The position numbers and the translations under genes are program-made. Under the pieces are notes generated by a model, which saw nothing but the letters and a program-made list of their open reading frames with translations, searched no databases and had not been told where the DNA came from. From an uncultured Pelagibacteraceae bacterium (GTDB taxonomy: Bacteria > Pseudomonadota > Alphaproteobacteria > Pelagibacterales > Pelagibacteraceae), in contig CACJUO010000008.1 in NCBI GenBank assembly GCA_902596675.1, positions 1 through 57,327 on the forward strand: 57,327 nt of DNA, read 5' to 3'. This document shows, piece by piece, positions 26,685-40,537 of this stretch. How positions within the stretch are numbered: the first letter of the stretch is position 1; each line of letters begins with the position of its first letter.

Positions 26685-27766
26685 TATTCAAAACCAAAAA
26701 AATCATTATTTTTATTTTTGTATCCAAAAATCACTTTGAAAAGGTTTCCCATTTGCTTTTCCTCAAGAAGTCGAACTAAAGTTTCCCGCATATATTTTTT
26801 TTCTGCATTAGTCATTTTTTTTTCTAAAATCTGTGCTCTTTCAATAATACCCATTCTTTCTAAAAAAAACCTTTGAGTAACTATTTTTTTTACTTTTAGA
26901 TTATTTTTAAGGAAATATTCTTTTAACAAACTAAAATTTACTAGTGAGCTTATATCCGCCCTGCCAAGATTTTTTATCATTGCCTTATCTGAAATCTTTT
27001 TATTATTCATCACTGCTTGTATTGTGCTAGAGCTATTATTATTCAAATATCCATAATCTATAAGTAAAATACCACCTGAGAGTTTTGAAATTTTTTTAAT
27101 TATCGGATTTAATTCTAAAAATCCCTTTTTGGGAAATTCAATAAAATTGAGTTTTTTTAATGTCTGAAATGTCTTTATTTGAGAAATGTCTTTTTTGTTA
27201 CCTTTTATAAATTTTTCAATAATATCAATTTTGTTTTTCACCGAGTAACATTTTTCGAATAAATAGTTATTTCTATAAGAAAACTGTTTAATTGGGATTG
27301 CATCAAAAAACTCGTTTCCAAAAAAAATAACTGGACCCTCTTTTATTGAGCTGAAGTTTTTTATCCATTTAATATGCTTGTTATTTATGTTTTGTTTTTG
27401 CAATTTTTTTAAAAACGCACTTTTCTCATATAAATAAATTTTTACGGCTTTATTTAACTCAGGAAATTTTTTTAGAGTTTGAACTATAACTTTAGTTAAA
27501 CTCCCATCTCCTGGTCCAAGTTCTATAAAATTAAATTTTTTAGGCTTACCCATTTTCTCCCAGGTAGAAACCAACCATATACCTATAATCTCTGAAAATA
27601 GATTCGAAATAGTAGGAGAGGTTATAAAGTCTCCATTTTTACCAAATGGATTTTTATTGGAGTAATAACCTACTCTAGGCTTATATAGAATTTTTTCGAT
27701 AAAATCATCAACAGGTACAGGTTTTTTTGAGAGAATATTAAATTTTTTGAGATTTAGTTTCATCAT
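26684..27766 (-). CDS. SAM-dependent methyltransferase, MidA/NDUFAF7 family
   Basis: 360-residue class I methyltransferase of the family formerly called DUF185. The SAM-binding loop is FIELGPGDGSLTKVI (about residues 76-90); the GNEFFDAIPIKQF and LLIDYGYL segments are family-specific. In mitochondria the homologue NDUFAF7 methylates an arginine of complex I subunit NDUFS2, so a complex I assembly role here is plausible but unproven. It overlaps lgt by 29 bases. Confidence 0.85.
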   Translation of the reverse strand: MMKLNLKKFNILSKKPVPVDDFIEKILYKPRVGYYSNKNPFGKNGDFITSPTISNLFSEIIGIWLVSTWEKMGKPKKFNFIELGPGDGSLTKVIVQTLKKFPELNKAVKIYLYEKSAFLKKLQKQNINNKHIKWIKNFSSIKEGPVIFFGNEFFDAIPIKQFSYRNNYLFEKCYSVKNKIDIIEKFIKGNKKDISQIKTFQTLKKLNFIEFPKKGFLELNPIIKKISKLSGGILLIDYGYLNNNSSSTIQAVMNNKKISDKAMIKNLGRADISSLVNFSLLKEYFLKNNLKVKKIVTQRFFLERMGIIERAQILEKKMTNAEKKYMRETLVRLLEEKQMGNLFKVIFGYKNKNNDFFGFE

Positions 27767-28523
27767 TTCTTTTAAAATAAATTACAAACCCAATTAAAAT
27801 CATAATAGCACTTAACAGTATGCCCATGCTAACGTGTCCAAATAAATATCCAATTTGGATATCTGGCTCTCTAAAAAATTCGGAAGTAATTCTAAAACAC
27901 CCATAAAGTATTAAAAACATGAAAGAACAATTTCCAACTTTATAATTTTTGTTAAAAAAAATAAAATTCATCAAAATAAATAAGATAACTCCCTCTAGAA
28001 ATGCTTCATATAATTGAGAAGGGTGTCTCAACTTATCATCATAGTTTAGAAAAAAAACTCCCCAATTAGAATTTGTTGCTTTTCCTACTAATTCACCATT
28101 TATAAAATTTGAAATTCTACCAAATAGAATTCCTATAGGTGCAGTGACAGACACTAAATCTAAAAATACAAATATACCTTTCGCATTTTTTTTTGAAAAT
28201 AAATAACTAGAAATAATGACACCAATTAAGCCCCCATGAAATGACATTCCACCATTCCAGATCATAAATATTTCAATTGGCTTATTTAGAAAATATGGAA
28301 AATTATAAAAAATTACATATCCCAATCTTCCTCCGACAATAATTCCTATTATCAAGTATGTGATATAATCTTCAAATAATTTTAAAATTATACTGTCTTT
28401 AATAAGTATTTTTTTACAATATACCCAACCGAGAATGATTCCAAAAATATATGCTAGTGAATACCACCTGACACTTAAAGAGAATATTTCAAAAGCTACT
28501 GGGTCAAAATTATTAGTAAACAT
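27738..28523 (-). CDS. lgt: Prolipoprotein diacylglyceryl transferase
   Basis: Inner-membrane enzyme of 261 residues attaching diacylglycerol to the lipobox cysteine of prelipoproteins. Seven hydrophobic helices are visible. Conserved blocks are the GGMSFHGGLIG motif (with the essential His) and FGRISNFINGELVG (with the essential Arg/Asn/Glu). It leads the lgt-midA-pgeF-prs run. The window's own MlaA protein lacks a lipobox, so lgt must serve other lipoproteins. Confidence 0.96.
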   Translation of the reverse strand: MFTNNFDPVAFEIFSLSVRWYSLAYIFGIILGWVYCKKILIKDSIILKLFEDYITYLIIGIIVGGRLGYVIFYNFPYFLNKPIEIFMIWNGGMSFHGGLIGVIISSYLFSKKNAKGIFVFLDLVSVTAPIGILFGRISNFINGELVGKATNSNWGVFFLNYDDKLRHPSQLYEAFLEGVILFILMNFIFFNKNYKVGNCSFMFLILYGCFRITSEFFREPDIQIGYLFGHVSMGILLSAIMILIGFVIYFKRNDETKSQKI

Positions 28524-28573
28524 TTGTAAAATTTATTATAAGCTATTAAATATAATTTTAGTAAATAATTATT

Positions 28574-28816
28574 ATGTCAAAATCAAGATTCGTATTCGAT
28601 AAATTTGCAAAATTAATTGAGCAAGGTTTGATTAATTATAAAGATGTATCTGATGAAGTAATCACAATACTAAAATCTAAGAGAGATGAAATTGTATTTA
28701 AAATGAAACTTGCAAGCAAAGAAGAAGTCGATGTTTTAAATAAAAGAATGAGTAATCTTGAAAAAAAATTAGAAGAAAAACAGAAAAGAAAAAAAACTAG
28801 TAAGGTAAAGAAATAG
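28574..28816 (+). CDS. UbiK/YqiC-like accessory factor (BMFP family)
   Basis: 80-residue protein. The first half is hydrophobic/mixed; the second half is a strongly predicted coiled coil (KEEVDVLNKRMSNLEKKLEEKQ) ending in a Lys-rich tail. This matches the membrane-fusogenic BMFP family; the E. coli member UbiK assists ubiquinone synthesis. Upstream lies the divergent lgt gene at 50 bases. The 3' end overlaps the histidine-kinase gene by 20 bases convergently. Confidence 0.8.
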   Translation: MSKSRFVFDKFAKLIEQGLINYKDVSDEVITILKSKRDEIVFKMKLASKEEVDVLNKRMSNLEKKLEEKQKRKKTSKVKK

Positions 28817-30113
28817 TCACTTTTAACCCACCCAGTTTTGATTTATTAAAATGAATATCTCCACCATGAGACTTAATGATATCAGAAGATATAGATAATC
28901 CTAAACCAACACTTGATTTAGACTTAGACCTACTTTTATCTATTTTATAAAATGGTTTTGTAATGTTATGAAATTCTGATTTATCTACTCCAGGACCATC
29001 ATCATCAATTGATAAAAGAATAGTTGAATTTTTTTTTTGTAAATTAATTGATATTTTATTTGCGTATTTTATAGAATTATCTAGTAAATTATTTATGCAC
29101 CTTGTGATTAGATTTCTTCTTCCATTGAAATAGATTTTTTTTGAACTTTGTACCTCAATATTATCATTTTCATATTTTAAAATTGTGTCATTTAGAAGTT
29201 CTGAAATATCGAAAGTTTCAGTTTTATCTTTTGCGCCTGTGCTTGTAAATTGAAGATACTCATTGAGCATTTTTTCCATCTCATCAACATCTCTCGAAAT
29301 TTTTGATGATAAATCTTTATCTTTAATGACAGCAAGTTGTAGTTTTATCCTAGTAAGCGGCGTTCGCAAATCATGACTAATACCTGAGAGCATCTCAGAT
29401 CTTTGATTTAAGTGTCTTTGTATTCTTTTTCTCATTTTTTCAAATTCAAGACCAGCTTTTCTTATTTCTAAAGCTCCCGAAGGTCTAAATTCTTCAATAT
29501 CTTCACCCCTTCCAAATCTTTCAGATGCTTGAGCTAATTTTGTTATTGGCCTTGTTTGATTTTTTAAAAAAATCATTGCTATCGCTATCATCAAAATCGC
29601 TGGAATAGTAATCCAAAATGCAAAAATTCTTATAGAAGATACTTGAATTCTCTCTTTAGGAAAAAATATTTGCAAAACTCCATCTCTAAATTTGATTCTT
29701 AAATCTACAACTTCCTTATAGGAAATAGTGTTAAACCAATGTTGACCGATTTTAGGTTTTAATTCTCTCCTTAAAGTCCTATCCATCGGACTAAACCATC
29801 TCTCAACCTTTATATCTGGTAATTTTTCATTTTCTAAAAATCTTACGGAAAAACTAAAATTTTTGTTGTAAAGATCTGTAACTATTTTTTTATTATACTC
29901 ACTTTCATTATTATATATATCAATAATAGTAACTATTTCGCTAACCAAAGCTTTAGTTAACCCTTTATTTGTTTTAATCCATAAACTATCAAAAAATACT
30001 AATGAAATAGTGATTTGCAAAATTATTATAGGCACCGCAACAATTAGTAGTCCCCTATAAAATAATCTTTTAGGAAGTATATTTTTTATAAATTTACTGA
30101 ATCCAGAGAACAT
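28797..30113 (-). CDS. EnvZ-type sensor histidine kinase
   Basis: 438-residue membrane kinase. Two membrane helices (about residues 20-42 and 160-182) flank a periplasmic domain of about 115 residues, then HAMP, then the dimerisation domain with phospho-acceptor His247 in GISHDLRTP. The ATPase domain has the LDNSIKYA N-box, DDGPGVD, and GLGLSI. The arrangement matches the EnvZ/osmosensor group. It overlaps its response regulator by 20 bases and is the third gene of a marR-ompR-envZ operon. The signal sensed is not evident. Confidence 0.9.
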   Translation of the reverse strand: MFSGFSKFIKNILPKRLFYRGLLIVAVPIIILQITISLVFFDSLWIKTNKGLTKALVSEIVTIIDIYNNESEYNKKIVTDLYNKNFSFSVRFLENEKLPDIKVERWFSPMDRTLRRELKPKIGQHWFNTISYKEVVDLRIKFRDGVLQIFFPKERIQVSSIRIFAFWITIPAILMIAIAMIFLKNQTRPITKLAQASERFGRGEDIEEFRPSGALEIRKAGLEFEKMRKRIQRHLNQRSEMLSGISHDLRTPLTRIKLQLAVIKDKDLSSKISRDVDEMEKMLNEYLQFTSTGAKDKTETFDISELLNDTILKYENDNIEVQSSKKIYFNGRRNLITRCINNLLDNSIKYANKISINLQKKNSTILLSIDDDGPGVDKSEFHNITKPFYKIDKSRSKSKSSVGLGLSISSDIIKSHGGDIHFNKSKLGGLKVTISLPY

Positions 30114-30771
30114 ATCCTTCTCCCCTTATTGTTTGTAAGTATTTTGGACTTTTTGGTGTTTCTTCAATTTTTTTTCTAAGTCTAGTTACTATTACATCAA
30201 TAGATCTTTCTTTACTTAAATCTATAAAACTTGCAATTTCCTCTCTCTTAAAGATTTTACCAGGTGAATTTATCATTTTTTCTAATATCATTTTTTCAGT
30301 ATTGTTTATTTTGAAACTTTCACTATTTTTGTAAATTAGTAACTTTTTAAGATCTATTTTTATATTACCAAATTCAATCACTCTTTTAATTTCTAATGAT
30401 TTGGTTTTACTTAAAATATTATTTATTCTTAGAATTAACTCCTTAGGTTCGAAAGGTTTTGTTAAATAATCGTCTGCTCCTACTTCCAGTCCTTCAATTC
30501 TTTCAGCAGGCTCACCTTTTGCTGTCAACAACAAAATTGGAGTATTAATTTTTTTTTTATTGTCTTGAGTAAATTCTAATCCAGTTTTTCCCGGCATCAT
30601 TATATCTAGTACTATTAAATCAAATTTAATAACTTTAGTTTTTTCAAATGCATCATTCGAGTCTTTAGCGGTTGAAACAAGATAATTATTCTGGTTCAAG
30701 TATTCTTTTACCAGATCTCTAATTCTATCATCGTCATCTACAATCAATATATGGGCTTTAAAATTTTTCAT
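30094..30771 (-). CDS. OmpR-family response regulator
   Basis: 225-residue two-component regulator. The receiver domain has the acidic pocket DDDD (12-15), phospho-acceptor Asp56 in VLDIMMPG and Lys in LLTAKGEP. The C-terminal winged helix (about 130-225, ending TIRGEGYVLWIQ) is of the OmpR/PhoB type. It sits between the MarR-like gene (14-base overlap) and the kinase (20-base overlap). SAR11 genomes have very few two-component systems, so this one is likely global; the targets are not visible. Confidence 0.92.
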   Translation of the reverse strand: MKNFKAHILIVDDDDRIRDLVKEYLNQNNYLVSTAKDSNDAFEKTKVIKFDLIVLDIMMPGKTGLEFTQDNKKKINTPILLLTAKGEPAERIEGLEVGADDYLTKPFEPKELILRINNILSKTKSLEIKRVIEFGNIKIDLKKLLIYKNSESFKINNTEKMILEKMINSPGKIFKREEIASFIDLSKERSIDVIVTRLRKKIEETPKSPKYLQTIRGEGYVLWIQ

Positions 30772-31201
30772 TAATTATTTTTTTAAGCACTTTATCGAAA
30801 CTTATGACATCTTTAGACTCTGAACTTAAAAATGCATCATAAATTCTTTTCTTTTGTACAGAAAAAATCTCATCAAATATTTTTTTTCCTTGTTCTGTTA
30901 AATATACATGCTTTACTCTTGTGTCTATCTCATCTCTTTTAAATTCAATTGCTTTAATTTCAACCAAGTCATTTAGCACTCTATTTAAACTTTGCTTTGT
31001 GACTTTTAGTTTTCTTAGTAAACTTGAAATAGTTATGCCTTCATATAAAGATATAAGGTGAATTACTTTATTATGAGCAATTCCTAGTGCATGTTTATCT
31101 AAAACTTTTTTAGCATCAGCGACAGTTTCTCTATATCCATTGAATATTTTTTCGATATATTCTTTTAATTGATGATCTTTTAGATATAAAAGTTTTTTCA
31201 T
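30758..31201 (-). CDS. MarR-family transcriptional regulator
   Basis: 147-residue winged-helix protein. The DNA-binding core ITISSLLRKLKVTKQSLNRVLNDLVEIKAIEFKRD is flanked by helices for dimerisation, the MarR plan. It is the first gene of the operon with the OmpR/EnvZ pair and is divergent from ilvE across a 61-base AT-rich gap, where it could regulate itself or ilvE. No ligand can be inferred. Confidence 0.87.
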   Translation of the reverse strand: MKKLLYLKDHQLKEYIEKIFNGYRETVADAKKVLDKHALGIAHNKVIHLISLYEGITISSLLRKLKVTKQSLNRVLNDLVEIKAIEFKRDEIDTRVKHVYLTEQGKKIFDEIFSVQKKRIYDAFLSSESKDVISFDKVLKKIINEKF

Positions 31202-31215
31202 AATGGTAAGTTATA

Positions 31216-31244
31216 TTGACATATTATATATACAAAGATATTTT
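31216..31244 (+). promoter_or_regulatory. Predicted sigma70 promoter of ilvE
   Basis: TTGACA (31216-31221) is followed after 17 bases by TATTTT (31239-31244), in the gap between the MarR-like gene and ilvE. The -35 is a perfect consensus; the -10 is a fair match in AT-rich sequence. The ilvE ATG lies 19 bases beyond the -10. Confidence 0.5.
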
Positions 31245-31262
31245 TTCTAAAAAATAAATCAA

Positions 31263-32144
31263 ATGATACCGTTCGATAAAAGAGAAGGAAAAATCTGGTA
31301 CAATGGTGATCTTGTTGAATGGCAAGATGCTAAACTTCATGTCATAAGTCACGGTCTACATTATGCTAGTTTAGTTTTTGAGGGGCTAAGAGTTTATGAT
31401 AGTGAGATTTTTAAGTTAGAAGATCATACAGATAGGCTTTATCATTCAGCTAAAAGAATGGACATTACAATTCCTTATACAAAAGATGAAATTAACAAAG
31501 CATGTAATCAAATAATTAAAATACAAAATGTTCAGAATGGTTACGTAAGACCTTTTGCTTGGAGAGGAAGTGAAATGATGGGCGTGTCAGCTCAAAAAAC
31601 AAAAATTAATGTTGCAATCGCTACCTGGGAGTGGGGTGACTATTTCGACCCTAAGTTGAAAACTGAAGGAATTAAATTAAATATTTCTAATTGGCGTAGA
31701 CCAGCTCCAAATACTATTCCATGGGATAGTAAAGCAGCAGGTTTATATATGATTTGTACACTATCTAAGCATGAAGCGGAGAGACAAGGGTTTAGTGAAT
31801 CTTTAATGTTAGACCACGAGGATAATGTAGCTGAGTCAACAAGTGCAAATATATTTTTTAAAGATAAAAACGGAGAACTTCATACCCCAATTCCAGATTC
31901 TTTTTTAAATGGAATTACAAGACAAACAGTAATTGAATTAGCTAAATCAAAAAATATTAAAGTTCATGAAAGAAAAATAAAACCTGACGAATTAGCAAAC
32001 TTCGAAGGTTGTTTTTTAACTGGCACAGCTGCCGAAATTACACCAATATCACAAATCGCAGAAAATAATTATAAAGTTTGTGATGTTATTTTAGACTTAT
32101 TGTCTAGCTACGGAAAACTAGTAAGAAAAAAAAGAGCTGCTTAA
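31263..32144 (+). CDS. ilvE: Branched-chain amino acid aminotransferase
   Basis: Fold-type IV PLP transaminase of 293 residues for the final step of Ile, Val and Leu synthesis. The PLP lysine lies in the SKAAGLYM segment near residue 159; the family block ESTSANIFF and the GITRQTVIELA segment are present. Length matches bacterial IlvE. It stands alone, opposite the MarR-like operon. Its 3' end overlaps pgsA by 4 bases. Confidence 0.94.
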   Translation: MIPFDKREGKIWYNGDLVEWQDAKLHVISHGLHYASLVFEGLRVYDSEIFKLEDHTDRLYHSAKRMDITIPYTKDEINKACNQIIKIQNVQNGYVRPFAWRGSEMMGVSAQKTKINVAIATWEWGDYFDPKLKTEGIKLNISNWRRPAPNTIPWDSKAAGLYMICTLSKHEAERQGFSESLMLDHEDNVAESTSANIFFKDKNGELHTPIPDSFLNGITRQTVIELAKSKNIKVHERKIKPDELANFEGCFLTGTAAEITPISQIAENNYKVCDVILDLLSSYGKLVRKKRAA

Positions 32145-32725
32145 TTTTTATTGTCTTCAGATATTGCATGGTCAATACCTTTTCTTAAATATTCATAACC
32201 GGTATACAATGTAAGAAATGCAGAAAGCCACAATAAAATTATACCGATTGTTTGAGCATTATAATCTTGGAAATTTATAATTTTATTTCCAGTATCTCCT
32301 GTAAGCAAAACAGAAATTGAAAACATCTGAAGAAAAGTTTTAACTTTTGCTAAACTTGAAACAGGTAGTTTAACACTTCCTTTTGCCAAAAATTCTCTTA
32401 AACCAGAGATTAGTATCTCTCTTGTTAATATAATTATTGCAGCTATTACTTCATAATTTTTAATAGTTCCATCCATAACTAATAATATGAGTGCGGTTGC
32501 TACTATAATTTTATCTGCAATTGGATCTAGTAATTCGCCGAGTTTTGACTCTTCTTTAAACATTCTTGCTAAAAGTCCATCCAAGAAATCAGTAAATGAT
32601 GCGATTACAAATAAGGCAAATGGAATTACATCTCCATAAAATCCTGGCAAATAAAATGTGAAAACAAATATAGGGACAATTATAATTCTACCTATTGTGA
32701 GATAATTTGGAATTTTGATTTTCAT
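32141..32725 (-). CDS. pgsA: Phosphatidylglycerophosphate synthase
   Basis: Membrane enzyme of 194 residues committing CDP-diacylglycerol to phosphatidylglycerol. The CDP-alcohol phosphotransferase motif is complete: D-G-x2-A-R-x8-G-x3-D-x3-D spans [23 protein letters not shown]. Five to six membrane helices are predicted. It is the last gene of the uvrB...uvrC-pgsA run and overlaps uvrC by 4 bases; uvrC-pgsA linkage is common in proteobacteria. Confidence 0.95.
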   Translation of the reverse strand: MKIKIPNYLTIGRIIIVPIFVFTFYLPGFYGDVIPFALFVIASFTDFLDGLLARMFKEESKLGELLDPIADKIIVATALILLVMDGTIKNYEVIAAIIILTREILISGLREFLAKGSVKLPVSSLAKVKTFLQMFSISVLLTGDTGNKIINFQDYNAQTIGIILLWLSAFLTLYTGYEYLRKGIDHAISEDNKN

Positions 32726-34557
32726 TCGTGAAAGAAATTATATATCTTTTTAGCAACTTTTTCCTCAACTCCTTCAACTGTTTTAATCTCATCTAGGCTA
32801 GCAGATTCAACAGCTCTTGCTGAACCGAAATGGTTTAAAAGAGCTCTTTTTCTTATAGATCCAATCCCATCAATTTGATCAAGTAAAGACTTGCGTATAC
32901 CTTTTTTCCTTTTTGCTCTATGAGCGCTAATCGCAAATCTATGGGATTCATCTCTCAATCTTTGTAAGAAAAAGAGAGTAGGGTCGTTCTTTTCAAATTT
33001 GAATTCTCTACCATTATGAAAAAAAGTTTCATTTCCACTATTTCTGAATTTGCCTTTTGCAATTGCAATCATTGGAATATCATGAAGTCCTAATTCGTTA
33101 AGTGTTTCTCTTGCTACAGAATATTGCCCTTTTCCTCCATCGATTATTACTAAGTCTGGCATGGTCAAATAATTATCCTTCTCTTGAACAGCCCTTTTAA
33201 ATCGTCTATTTAAAACCTCACGCATCATACCATAATCATCTTGTTCATTCTTTTTAATCTTAATATTAAATTTCCTATATCTTTTTTTTATAAAACCTTC
33301 TTCTCCATATGTAATTAGTGCACCTACACTATTAGTACCCTGAATATGACTATTGTCATAAACTTCGACTAAATTAATATTATTTTCTAAATCAAATTTT
33401 TTAGATATATTATCAAAAAGCTCTTTATTATTTTGGCTTTCATAAATTTTTCTATTTAAGCTATCTTTTGCATTTTTGAGTGCTTGATTTACAACTTTAA
33501 GTTTAGATCCTTTTTTCGCTACTGAAATATTTATTTCTTTACTCTCTTTTTGTGAGAGTGTTTTCTCAATTAAAACTTTTTCTTTAATATCTTCACTTAA
33601 AATTATTGAGCTCGGTACACTTTTGTTTTCATAGAATTGAGAAACAAAGGAGTTAAGAATTTCTTTAATATTATCATCTGGATCATGTTTTGGAAAAAAA
33701 GCTTGGTTTCCCCAGTTTTGTTTTGATCGGTAAAAAAAAACCTGAATACATGTTTTACCAGACTCTTTGTAGGCAGCTATAACATCAGCCTCTACTAAGT
33801 TCGCTTCATTGATTCTTTGTGATGATTGAATAATATTTAAAGATTTTATTCTATCTCTTAGTATTGCAGCTTTTTCAAAATCCAAATCTTCACTAGCCTT
33901 TTCCATTTGGTTTGACAAATTTTTTTGAATTTTTCTTGATTTCCCTGATACAAATTCAATAGCATTGTCTACCGATAGTTTATATTCATCCTTTTCTATA
34001 TATCCAACACATGGCCCAGAACATCTCTTAATTTGATAAAGGATACATGGTCTATCTCTTTTTTTAAAAACTGTGTCATCACAAACCCTAAGCTGAAAAA
34101 TTTTTTGTATCATTTTGATGGTCCAGTTTGCGGATCCTGCTGAAGCAAATGGTCCAAAATAAAAACCCTCTTTAGTTTTTTTTCCTCTATGTCTTCTAAT
34201 TTGTGGCCAGTTATCTTGATTACCAATAAAAATAAATGGAAATGATTTGTCGTCTCTAAGTAGAATATTAAATCTAGGTTTATACTTTTTAATTAAGTTA
34301 GCTTCTAAAAGTAGTGCCTCACTTTCATTTGAAGTACTAGTAATCTCAATTTTAGTTGTTTGAGATAACATTCTTTCAGTTCTGATAATATGATTTTTTT
34401 CCAATACATAACTCTTTAATCTATTTGGTAAGTTTTTTGCCTTACCAACGTAAAGTATTTCGTTTTTAGAATTTAACATCCTGTAAACCCCAGGAAGTTT
34501 AGGTATTAGCGGTAACTCCTTTTTTATAGCATCTTTACCGATATCAGAGCTTATCAT
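32722..34557 (-). CDS. uvrC: Excinuclease ABC subunit C
   Basis: 611-residue dual-incision nuclease of nucleotide excision repair. Domains in order: GIY-YIG nuclease ([20 protein letters not shown]), a Cys-rich linker ([19 protein letters not shown]), a UVR UvrB-binding motif, the RNase H-like second nuclease ([18 protein letters not shown]) and a C-terminal helix-hairpin-helix. I chose the ATG at 34557 over a TTG start 10 codons earlier because nothing upstream is conserved. It overlaps folB by 14 bases. Confidence 0.95.
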   Translation of the reverse strand: MISSDIGKDAIKKELPLIPKLPGVYRMLNSKNEILYVGKAKNLPNRLKSYVLEKNHIIRTERMLSQTTKIEITSTSNESEALLLEANLIKKYKPRFNILLRDDKSFPFIFIGNQDNWPQIRRHRGKKTKEGFYFGPFASAGSANWTIKMIQKIFQLRVCDDTVFKKRDRPCILYQIKRCSGPCVGYIEKDEYKLSVDNAIEFVSGKSRKIQKNLSNQMEKASEDLDFEKAAILRDRIKSLNIIQSSQRINEANLVEADVIAAYKESGKTCIQVFFYRSKQNWGNQAFFPKHDPDDNIKEILNSFVSQFYENKSVPSSIILSEDIKEKVLIEKTLSQKESKEINISVAKKGSKLKVVNQALKNAKDSLNRKIYESQNNKELFDNISKKFDLENNINLVEVYDNSHIQGTNSVGALITYGEEGFIKKRYRKFNIKIKKNEQDDYGMMREVLNRRFKRAVQEKDNYLTMPDLVIIDGGKGQYSVARETLNELGLHDIPMIAIAKGKFRNSGNETFFHNGREFKFEKNDPTLFFLQRLRDESHRFAISAHRAKRKKGIRKSLLDQIDGIGSIRKRALLNHFGSARAVESASLDEIKTVEGVEEKVAKKIYNFFHE

Positions 34558-34969
34558 GGCTTCTTTTTTTTGAAATTTGGATACCAACGGATGAACAATC
34601 TTTCATGATTTCTAATTTCTCAATTTGAAGACTTATTTTATCAATTCTTTTATCTTTGAATAATTCGTCGAATACATCTTCCGCTAATGTTTCAAGAAAA
34701 TTATAGTGTTTATTATTTACAAGTTTTTTTATCAATCTTACAATTTTTGCATAATTTACGATTGATTTAATATCTTTGTCGTTAGAGGGTTTTTTGTCTT
34801 CATAATTTACCTCTAAATTAAATTTTACTTTCTGGGTAGCTTTTTTTTCAAAGTCAAAATATCCAAGTTTTAAGTCAAGAATGAGCTCTTTAATTAGTAC
34901 CTTTTTTTCATAATTAAATAGAGTTTTATTTTTGTCAATTTTTACAATTTTTAGATTATTTTTTTTCAT
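34544..34969 (-). CDS. folB: Dihydroneopterin aldolase-like protein
   Basis: 141-residue protein of the FolB fold for folate synthesis, removing glycolaldehyde from dihydroneopterin. Visible blocks are [27 protein letters not shown] (N-terminal strand with the Gly-aromatic turn), the [13 protein letters not shown]-type segment, FLETLAEDV and the C-terminal Lys-rich strand. It lies directly after a FolM-like pteridine reductase (4-base overlap), which supports a pterin role. About 20 extra residues precede the core. Confidence 0.85.
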   Translation of the reverse strand: MKKNNLKIVKIDKNKTLFNYEKKVLIKELILDLKLGYFDFEKKATQKVKFNLEVNYEDKKPSNDKDIKSIVNYAKIVRLIKKLVNNKHYNFLETLAEDVFDELFKDKRIDKISLQIEKLEIMKDCSSVGIQISKKRSHDKL

Positions 34970-35705
34970 TCTTTTCCACCCATTATGTCTGGTGTTTGCC
35001 AGTTTAAATTTTGACCGCTATCAATAGCCAATACTTGTCCAGTAATAGATATATTTTTTATAAAAAAGTCAACAGCATTACATATCTGTTCAACATCTAC
35101 CTGTCTTTTTAATGGAGTTGCCATGTATTGTTTTTTGAAATGTTTCTCACTTTGCCTCTTGTTTTTGATTGTAGGACCTGGCGCAATACCATTTACTCTT
35201 ATTTTTGGAGCTAAACTCATTGCACTAGTTTTTGTTAAAGTATAAAGACCAGTTTTACTGATAGTATAAGAAAAAAAGTATGGTGTTAGTTTAAATACTC
35301 TTTGATCAATTATATTTATAATATTATTATTATTATTTGCCCTTATATTTTTAGCAAATTCTTTTGATAAAAGAGCAGGTGTTCTTAAATTAGTTCTTAA
35401 GTGATGCCCCCAACTATCAGTAGTAAAATTTTCTAATTTGTCATTTTCAAAAAGTGATGCATTGTTTATCAGACAATTAAAATATTTAAGTTTTCTTTTT
35501 GAAAACTTAACAATTTTATTTACATCTTTTTCTACACTCAAATCTCCTTTTACTAAATAAACCTTTGTGCCATTTTGTGATAATTCTTTTTTAAGGATTT
35601 CTGCTTTTGTTTTTGATCTATTAAAATGAATAACTATTTCAACCCCTTCGCCAGATAGTTTTTTAGCAATAGCAGCACCAATCCTAGTGGCTCCACCTGT
35701 AATAA

Positions 35706-35724
<19 letters not shown>
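34966..35724 (-). CDS. Short-chain dehydrogenase, FolM/pteridine reductase-like
   Basis: 252-residue SDR. The nucleotide loop is TGGATRIG rather than the usual TGxxxGxG; TGxxxRxG is typical of pteridine reductases (PTR1/FolM). The catalytic Tyr-x3-Lys is in [12 protein letters not shown], and NNAS is conserved. Adjacent folB supports a dihydromonapterin or dihydrofolate reductase role. Specificity is inferred from the loop and context. It overlaps uvrB by 19 bases. Confidence 0.82.
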
Positions 35725-40115
<4,391 letters not shown>

Positions 40116-40127
40116 GTAATTGTAAAA

Positions 40128-40511
40128 TTATTTTGATTTTCTTTTTTTTTCTAAGCCAAAAACAGGAGAATTCCTGAATCTCAGAACTAGTATAGCTATT
40201 GCAATTAGCACGATTGCTCCGGCTTCATACAGCAATACTTCTGGATTTATTGATTTTCCTTGCAATATTATAAATCTAGCAAGTGCTGTTATGGCAATAA
40301 ACAATGGTAGTGTTATTTGAATGGATTGACTTTCCCAAAATACTCTAACCATTGCTAAAACTTCTAAGTATAGAAAGAGTAACAGCAAATCAGCTAAAGT
40401 GACTTTTTGAACTTCAACCATTTGATATATTTCTATACCGAATGCAATAACAGTAGCCCCAAGTATTATTACTAAAGCCAATAACTGAATTTGTTTTACA
40501 ATATTCTCCAT
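40128..40511 (-). CDS. PsiE-like membrane protein
   Basis: 127-residue integral membrane protein with four predicted helices. The pattern resembles phosphate-starvation-inducible PsiE proteins, including the LYLEVLAMVRVFW stretch and a C-terminal LVLRFRNSPVFGLE. The molecular role of PsiE is not established. I see no clear Pho box upstream. It lies between trxB and the DFR-like gene in the same direction. Confidence 0.72.
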   Translation of the reverse strand: MENIVKQIQLLALVIILGATVIAFGIEIYQMVEVQKVTLADLLLLFLYLEVLAMVRVFWESQSIQITLPLFIAITALARFIILQGKSINPEVLLYEAGAIVLIAIAILVLRFRNSPVFGLEKKRKSK

Positions 40512-40537
40512 AAAATTATTTTATAAATGATATTCAA

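Noticed and set aside
40128-40511. Phosphate-regulated expression of the PsiE-like gene
   Set aside because: No recognisable Pho box in the 26 bases between it and trxB, so the idea rests on the family name only.
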